Source of the DNA: Flavipsychrobacter sp.
GTDB lineage: Bacteria > Bacteroidota > Bacteroidia > Chitinophagales > Chitinophagaceae
Assembly (NCBI GenBank): GCA_017849575.1
Contig: JAFIGV010000030.1
Span: 62,001 to 126,000 of the forward strand
Direction of reading: 5' to 3'
Length of the DNA stretch: 64,000 nt
A program made the translations under genes and the position numbers. Below the pieces are notes generated by a model. That model saw only the letters and a program-made list of their open reading frames with translations, did not search any database and was not told the DNA's origin. Shown here piece by piece: positions 60,136 to 64,000 of this stretch (positions are counted from its first letter, which is position 1; each line of letters begins with the position of its first letter).

Positions 60136-61239
60136 TCAGGGAAAGACCTGATAAGCACGCGCATCCTGAACCTTAAAATCTAAACCGATGCCGGGTGCTG
60201 TTTTATCTGCCGCGAGCCGACCTTCTACCGGTGGACTGCACCCTTCAAAAAATATATGTTCGATGCGTACATGGTCGAAAAAATATTCTGCAATCGAAAA
60301 CGCGGGCGCAGCCAGTGCAGCATGAAGATGCAAAGCCGGAGCACAATGGGCAGAAAGAGGAATTTCATAGGCTGCACAGAGTGAGGCCACCTGTAGAAAA
60401 CCGGTGAATCCTCCACAGCGCGTGGCATCAGCCTGCAATACATCTACCGCACCAGCGTCCAGCAACCGTTTAAAATAACGTAGATCGTGCCCATACTCAC
60501 CTGCAGCAATCCGTATGCGCGGCGGCACGTGATTGCGGATGAACTGTAGCCCACGATGGTCTTCCGAACTTACCGGTTCTTCCAGCCAGCTCACATGGTA
60601 GGCATCCATTTCCGCAGCGCATAGACAGGCCTGCTTGCCGGTAAATGCGCCATTCGCATCGGTAAACAAAGATGCATCTGTGCCAATGGCCTCACGGGCC
60701 ACACGCACCCGGTTGAGATCCTGTTCCGGATGCCGTCCTATCTTCATTTTTACGTGCTTGATGCCCTGTTCCACCCAGCCGGCAAGTTGCTGCCGGAGCT
60801 GATAATCGGTATAAGAAGTAAACCCCCCGCTGCCATAAACCAATATTTTATCACGCAGTGCACCAAGCAGTCGGTACAAGGGCAGCTCCAAAATCCTGGC
60901 TTTCAGATCCCAGAGGGCCACGTCCACAGCGGAGATGGCCATCATCACCATTCCGGTAGCGCCGTCATTTCTGCATTCATGAATCAGCCGTTCGGTAATA
61001 CGCGTATTTTCCAAAATATCCTCACCCAATATCAGAGGCTTCAACTTCGTAAGGATGAACATTGCTGCGGCCTGTTGCGTATAGGTATAGCCTATGCCGG
61101 TCTTTCCTCCCGCAGTTGCGGAGACGAGAACCATGGTTGTACTGTTCCACTTTATCGTACCGTCCGATTCCGGTGTTTCTGTAGGTACGGTGTAGACCGT
61201 TGCATCAAGCTGCTCAATCTTCACCTGCTCTTCCATCAT
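60136..61239 (-). CDS. Enolase-superfamily (mandelate racemase/muconate lactonizing) enzyme
   Basis: A 367-residue protein of the MLE/MR type. Visible are the catalytic K-x-K in HVKMKIG, metal ligands in LFTDANGA, SWLEEPV and AAGEYG, and a general acid/base histidine region LSAHCAPALHLH. Such enzymes abstract the alpha-proton of carboxylates. The ATG (MMEEQ) overlaps the stop of the ThDP enzyme by 4 nt, so the two are coupled. The substrate cannot be told; it is probably an acid sugar or hydroxyacid. Confidence 0.88.
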   Translation of the reverse strand: MMEEQVKIEQLDATVYTVPTETPESDGTIKWNSTTMVLVSATAGGKTGIGYTYTQQAAAMFILTKLKPLILGEDILENTRITERLIHECRNDGATGMVMMAISAVDVALWDLKARILELPLYRLLGALRDKILVYGSGGFTSYTDYQLRQQLAGWVEQGIKHVKMKIGRHPEQDLNRVRVAREAIGTDASLFTDANGAFTGKQACLCAAEMDAYHVSWLEEPVSSEDHRGLQFIRNHVPPRIRIAAGEYGHDLRYFKRLLDAGAVDVLQADATRCGGFTGFLQVASLCAAYEIPLSAHCAPALHLHAALAAPAFSIAEYFFDHVRIEHIFFEGCSPPVEGRLAADKTAPGIGLDFKVQDARAYQVFP

Positions 61240-63029
61240 TCCTTTTCTTTTGCTGGGAAGTATTCCGAGATCAGGTCTTTATAAGATTGGGTGATCATCT
61301 GCCAGGTATCTACGTCGCCATCAATCATGGAAGACATAAAAGCCTTTGCCTGACCGAAAGTGATATGAGGTGGAAGGGGTGGCACGTTGGGATCGGTGGC
61401 AGCTTCAAGCACTACAGGCTTCTGAGCCTTCATCGCCCTGTCGAGCGCATCAGGAATCTCTGAAGGATCGTTTACAGAGATACCTTCGAGGCCGAGCATC
61501 TTAGCATATTCGGCATAAGGAAAATCCGGCACGTTCTGCGAGCCTTCAAATTTCGCATCGCCCGCCATCACCCTTTGCTCCCAGCTTACCTGATTGAGGT
61601 CTTTGTTTTTCAGCACCAGAATCAGCATACGCGGATCCTTCCATGTTTTCCAATATTTTGAAATGGTGATGACCTCATTCATACCCAGCATCTGAAAGGC
61701 GCCGTCTCCGATCAGACCAATGGCCATGCGGTCGGGGTGGGCAAACTTTGCGGCAATGGTGTAGGGAACGCCGGGGCACATCGTGGCCAGATTGCCGGAA
61801 AGAGAAGCCATCATGCCGGTACGTATCCGCAGGTCGCGGGCAAACCAGGATGCAACAGAGCCTGAATCGGCAGACAAAATGCAGCGGTCGGGTAATCGCT
61901 TATTGAGTTCCCAAAAGAGATATTGCGGATTGATAGGATCCGCGCTTTTCAGGGCTTTAGCTTCTAATACGCGCCACCATCGGTCAACTTCTTCCATGAT
62001 TCGGTTTTGCCAGCTACGGTCTTCTTTTTTCTGTAGCATCGGTATCAGCGCGGCAAGTGTGTCTTTGCTATCGCCTTCCAAATGGACATTGATCGGATAC
62101 CGGATGCCCAGCATCTTCCCTTCCAGATCTATCTGTACAGCCTTTGCCTGTCCCTCCTTTGGAAGGAACTCAGAATAGGGGAAAGAGGTGCCAACCAGCA
62201 GCAGGGTATCGCATTCGGTCATGAGGTCCCAACTGGGCTTGGTACCGAGTAGCCCAATGGCCCCGGTAACAAAAGGTACATCGTCTGGCACAGCAGCCTT
62301 ACCGAGCAAAGCTTTGGCGATACCGGCACCCAGGATGTCTGCCACCTGCAGCACTTCTGCCTCTGCATGCAGCGCCCCCGCCCCTACCAGCATGGCCACT
62401 TTTTTACCTTCATTGAGCAAGGTGGCCGCGCGTTGCAGGTCTTCTTCATGGGGTAGCACCCGGGGGCGATTGTAGCCAATGCTGGAGTGCACCGTACCAT
62501 GTTTCCGGCCCGGCTCTTCATAAGGCAGTTCCTGCACATCGTTGGGCATGATGATGCAGGTAACGCTTCGGGTAGCCATGGCTATGCGGAAGGCACGGTC
62601 AATAAGATGCCGAACCTGCGATGGGGACGAACACATATGTACATATTCATGGGCCACATCTTTGTAGAGGCTGATGAGATCAACTTCCTGCTGATAATGC
62701 CCGCCGAGTGCTGTACGTGCCTGCTGACCTACAATGGCGACAACAGGCTGATGATCCATTTTAGCATCATAGAGCCCATTGAGTAAATGAATGGCACCGG
62801 GCCCGGAAGTGGCCATGCAAACCCCAACTTCGCCCGTGAACTTGGCATGGCCGCAAGCCATAAACGCAGCAGCTTCTTCATGCCGGGTCTGTACAAACTC
62901 TATCTTGTCGGTAGCCTTTCCAAGTGCGCCCATCAACCCATTGATACCGTCTCCGGGAAAGCCAAAAATGCGGCGAACCCCCCAGGCGTGCAGCCGGTCT
63001 ATCATAAATTCACTTACTGATTGTGCCAT
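61236..63029 (-). CDS. Pyruvate-oxidase/dehydrogenase-like ThDP enzyme
   Basis: A 597-residue thiamine-diphosphate enzyme. The N-terminal Pyr domain starts VSEFMIDRLHAWGV and has the catalytic glutamate in TRHEEAAAFMA, the middle domain carries the FAD/ADP-like site, and the C-terminal domain has the ThDP motif G-D-G-A-F...N (IGDGAFQ...LVLKNKDLNQ). It is close in layout to pyruvate:quinone oxidoreductase (PoxB) and acetolactate synthases; the GAGALHAEAEV middle region fits PoxB more. Substrate assignment is tentative. First gene of the operon with the enolase-type enzyme. Confidence 0.85.
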   Translation of the reverse strand: MAQSVSEFMIDRLHAWGVRRIFGFPGDGINGLMGALGKATDKIEFVQTRHEEAAAFMACGHAKFTGEVGVCMATSGPGAIHLLNGLYDAKMDHQPVVAIVGQQARTALGGHYQQEVDLISLYKDVAHEYVHMCSSPSQVRHLIDRAFRIAMATRSVTCIIMPNDVQELPYEEPGRKHGTVHSSIGYNRPRVLPHEEDLQRAATLLNEGKKVAMLVGAGALHAEAEVLQVADILGAGIAKALLGKAAVPDDVPFVTGAIGLLGTKPSWDLMTECDTLLLVGTSFPYSEFLPKEGQAKAVQIDLEGKMLGIRYPINVHLEGDSKDTLAALIPMLQKKEDRSWQNRIMEEVDRWWRVLEAKALKSADPINPQYLFWELNKRLPDRCILSADSGSVASWFARDLRIRTGMMASLSGNLATMCPGVPYTIAAKFAHPDRMAIGLIGDGAFQMLGMNEVITISKYWKTWKDPRMLILVLKNKDLNQVSWEQRVMAGDAKFEGSQNVPDFPYAEYAKMLGLEGISVNDPSEIPDALDRAMKAQKPVVLEAATDPNVPPLPPHITFGQAKAFMSSMIDGDVDTWQMITQSYKDLISEYFPAKEKE

Positions 63030-63220
63030 TTCTAAACTGCTTTTAAATGTTTGCTAATACCCTTCAGATGCTCTCTTCAGGAGCCCTCATGGGGCTGAAA
63101 AGATCAAGCCATTGGCGTTTGCGGGAACGTCTCTCTCGTATCAGGCGGATAAGTGGATCACATCTGTTCCCACAACGGTATTCCGTATGCGCTTGTGGAA
63201 TTTTTTATACAATACCGGAG

Positions 63221-64000
63221 TCAGCCGTAACCCGCTTCAATGGTGCAATGCACGATATTTAGATGCTGCATCCTTTCTTTTATAGCGGAAATGATTTCCA
63301 CAGTTTGTTGACTATTCAGCTCTGACCGGAGCACAACATGAGCGGTCATAGCGGTTTCTGTTGTGCTCATTGCCCACACGTGCAAATGTTCCGCCTTGTG
63401 TACGCCGGGCACGGACGTGATCGTCTCGCGTACCTCCCGCAGGTCAATGCCGGAGGGCACTGCATCGAGCGATAATCTGAAACTTTCAGAGAGAAGTCCC
63501 CAGGTGCTTACCAGCACAACGACAAGCACGATAGCTCCCACCAAAGGATCTACCCAGGTCCATCCCGTATAGGAAATAAGCAAGCCAGAACCTGCAACGC
63601 CCACGGACACGAGAGCATCCGCAGCGAGATGAAGAAAAGCACTTTTGATATTGAGGTCTGAACGCCGGCTTTTGTAAAATAGAAGGGCGGACAAGGTATT
63701 GACTACAATACCGGCCCCGGCCACCCAGGCTACCAGCGGCCCATCTACCTCTGCAGGATGCAAAAATCGCTGAACGATTTCATACCCCAGAACGCCGACG
63801 GCTACCCAAAGGATCATGGCATTAAACAATGCGGCAAGGATGGTTGTTTTGCGATAGCCATAGGTAAACTTTTTTGAAGTGCCCCGCCGGGCAAGGCGCA
63901 GTGCCAGTAGCGAAACCAGAAGACTGATGATATCGCTGACGTTGTGACCCGCATCGCTCAGCAAAGCGACAGAATGGTAATAGATACCCGCAATTATCTC
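63221..64000 (-). CDS. Cation diffusion facilitator (CDF) transporter, 5' end outside the window
   Basis: The frame stays open to the window edge, so the N-terminus is missing. The visible 260 residues include the transmembrane part with D-A-G-H-N-V-S-D near the start and H-L-A-A-D-A-L-V-S-V, the paired D/H metal sites of CDF proteins, several membrane helices and a C-terminal cytoplasmic domain (HKAEHLHVWAMSTTETAM). CDF proteins export Zn2+, Co2+, Fe2+ or Mn2+. Metal specificity cannot be told from the sequence. 191 bp separate it from the ThDP enzyme. Confidence 0.88.
   Translation of the reverse strand, partial: EIIAGIYYHSVALLSDAGHNVSDIISLLVSLLALRLARRGTSKKFTYGYRKTTILAALFNAMILWVAVGVLGYEIVQRFLHPAEVDGPLVAWVAGAGIVVNTLSALLFYKSRRSDLNIKSAFLHLAADALVSVGVAGSGLLISYTGWTWVDPLVGAIVLVVVLVSTWGLLSESFRLSLDAVPSGIDLREVRETITSVPGVHKAEHLHVWAMSTTETAMTAHVVLRSELNSQQTVEIISAIKERMQHLNIVHCTIEAGYG

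Noticed and set aside
1-64000. CRISPR array or cas genes
   Set aside because: No regularly spaced repeats of 24-40 bp and no Cas-like proteins were seen.

Overview
The window looks like a chromosome segment of a Bacteroidota bacterium, probably from the Chitinophagaceae or a close family. The main evidence is a grasp-with-spasm RiPP locus, a RadC/ArdC/DUF2958 mobile-element module and small helix-turn-helix proteins typical of Bacteroidota elements, together with SPW, DUF2254 and App1-type chromosomal genes. Two parts differ visibly in composition. Roughly 1-46.6 kb is mostly AT-richer accessory DNA, with a GC-richer patch near 8.3-9.4 kb. From the tRNA genes at 46.7 kb to the right end it is GC-richer, tightly packed chromosomal backbone.

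Left part (1-13 kb): a translationally coupled operon encodes a peptide-modification system. It holds a repeat-containing protein, a possible 100-aa precursor, a secreted CarboxypepD_reg-like protein, an ATP-grasp enzyme, a 65-aa ORF and a SPASM-domain maturase. After it come a stand-alone response regulator, a CoiA-like nuclease, an alpha/beta-hydrolase fused to a possible acyltransferase domain, and several secreted or membrane proteins of unknown role.

Mobile core (13-34.4 kb): a split sensor kinase with a NarL-type regulator, two small element proteins, a VirD4/TraG-like coupling ATPase and a MobF relaxase-helicase form a mobilization module. No type IV secretion channel genes are present, so the element looks mobilizable rather than self-transmissible, unless the channel lies outside the window. 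Next come a four-gene minus-strand operon (membrane-anchored degenerate dCTP-deaminase-like protein, dCTP-deaminase-like enzyme, NUDIX hydrolase, C39-like cysteine peptidase), a frameshifted DUF2958 gene, a two-gene PLD-like/membrane unit, ArdC, RadC, a primase-like protein, an AlpA-like HTH protein, an AbiE toxin-antitoxin pair and a tyrosine integrase.

Defence cargo (34.5-46.4 kb): a small protein, a remnant that may be a DNA methyltransferase, two divergent Fic genes each behind palindromic operators, a DUF4365/helical-repeat protein, two unrelated HNH proteins and a Gabija-like OLD nuclease plus UvrD helicase pair. About 7.6 kb of this is bracketed by a 55-bp direct repeat. The island ends beside tRNA-Leu(UAA), whose 3' end faces it, which fits integration at a tRNA locus.

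Right part (46.7-64 kb): tRNA-Leu and tRNA-Gly, then a guanine-deaminase-like enzyme, an App1-like phosphatase, a lipid-kinase/VKOR fusion, SPW and DUF2254 membrane proteins, an SDR with a membrane tail, an MscS channel, trehalose synthase/phosphatase, a PPC-domain protein, a large FAD/Fe-S oxidoreductase, an enolase-superfamily enzyme, a pyruvate-oxidase-like ThDP enzyme and a CDF transporter cut by the window edge. Together these read as a stress and envelope-homeostasis neighbourhood.
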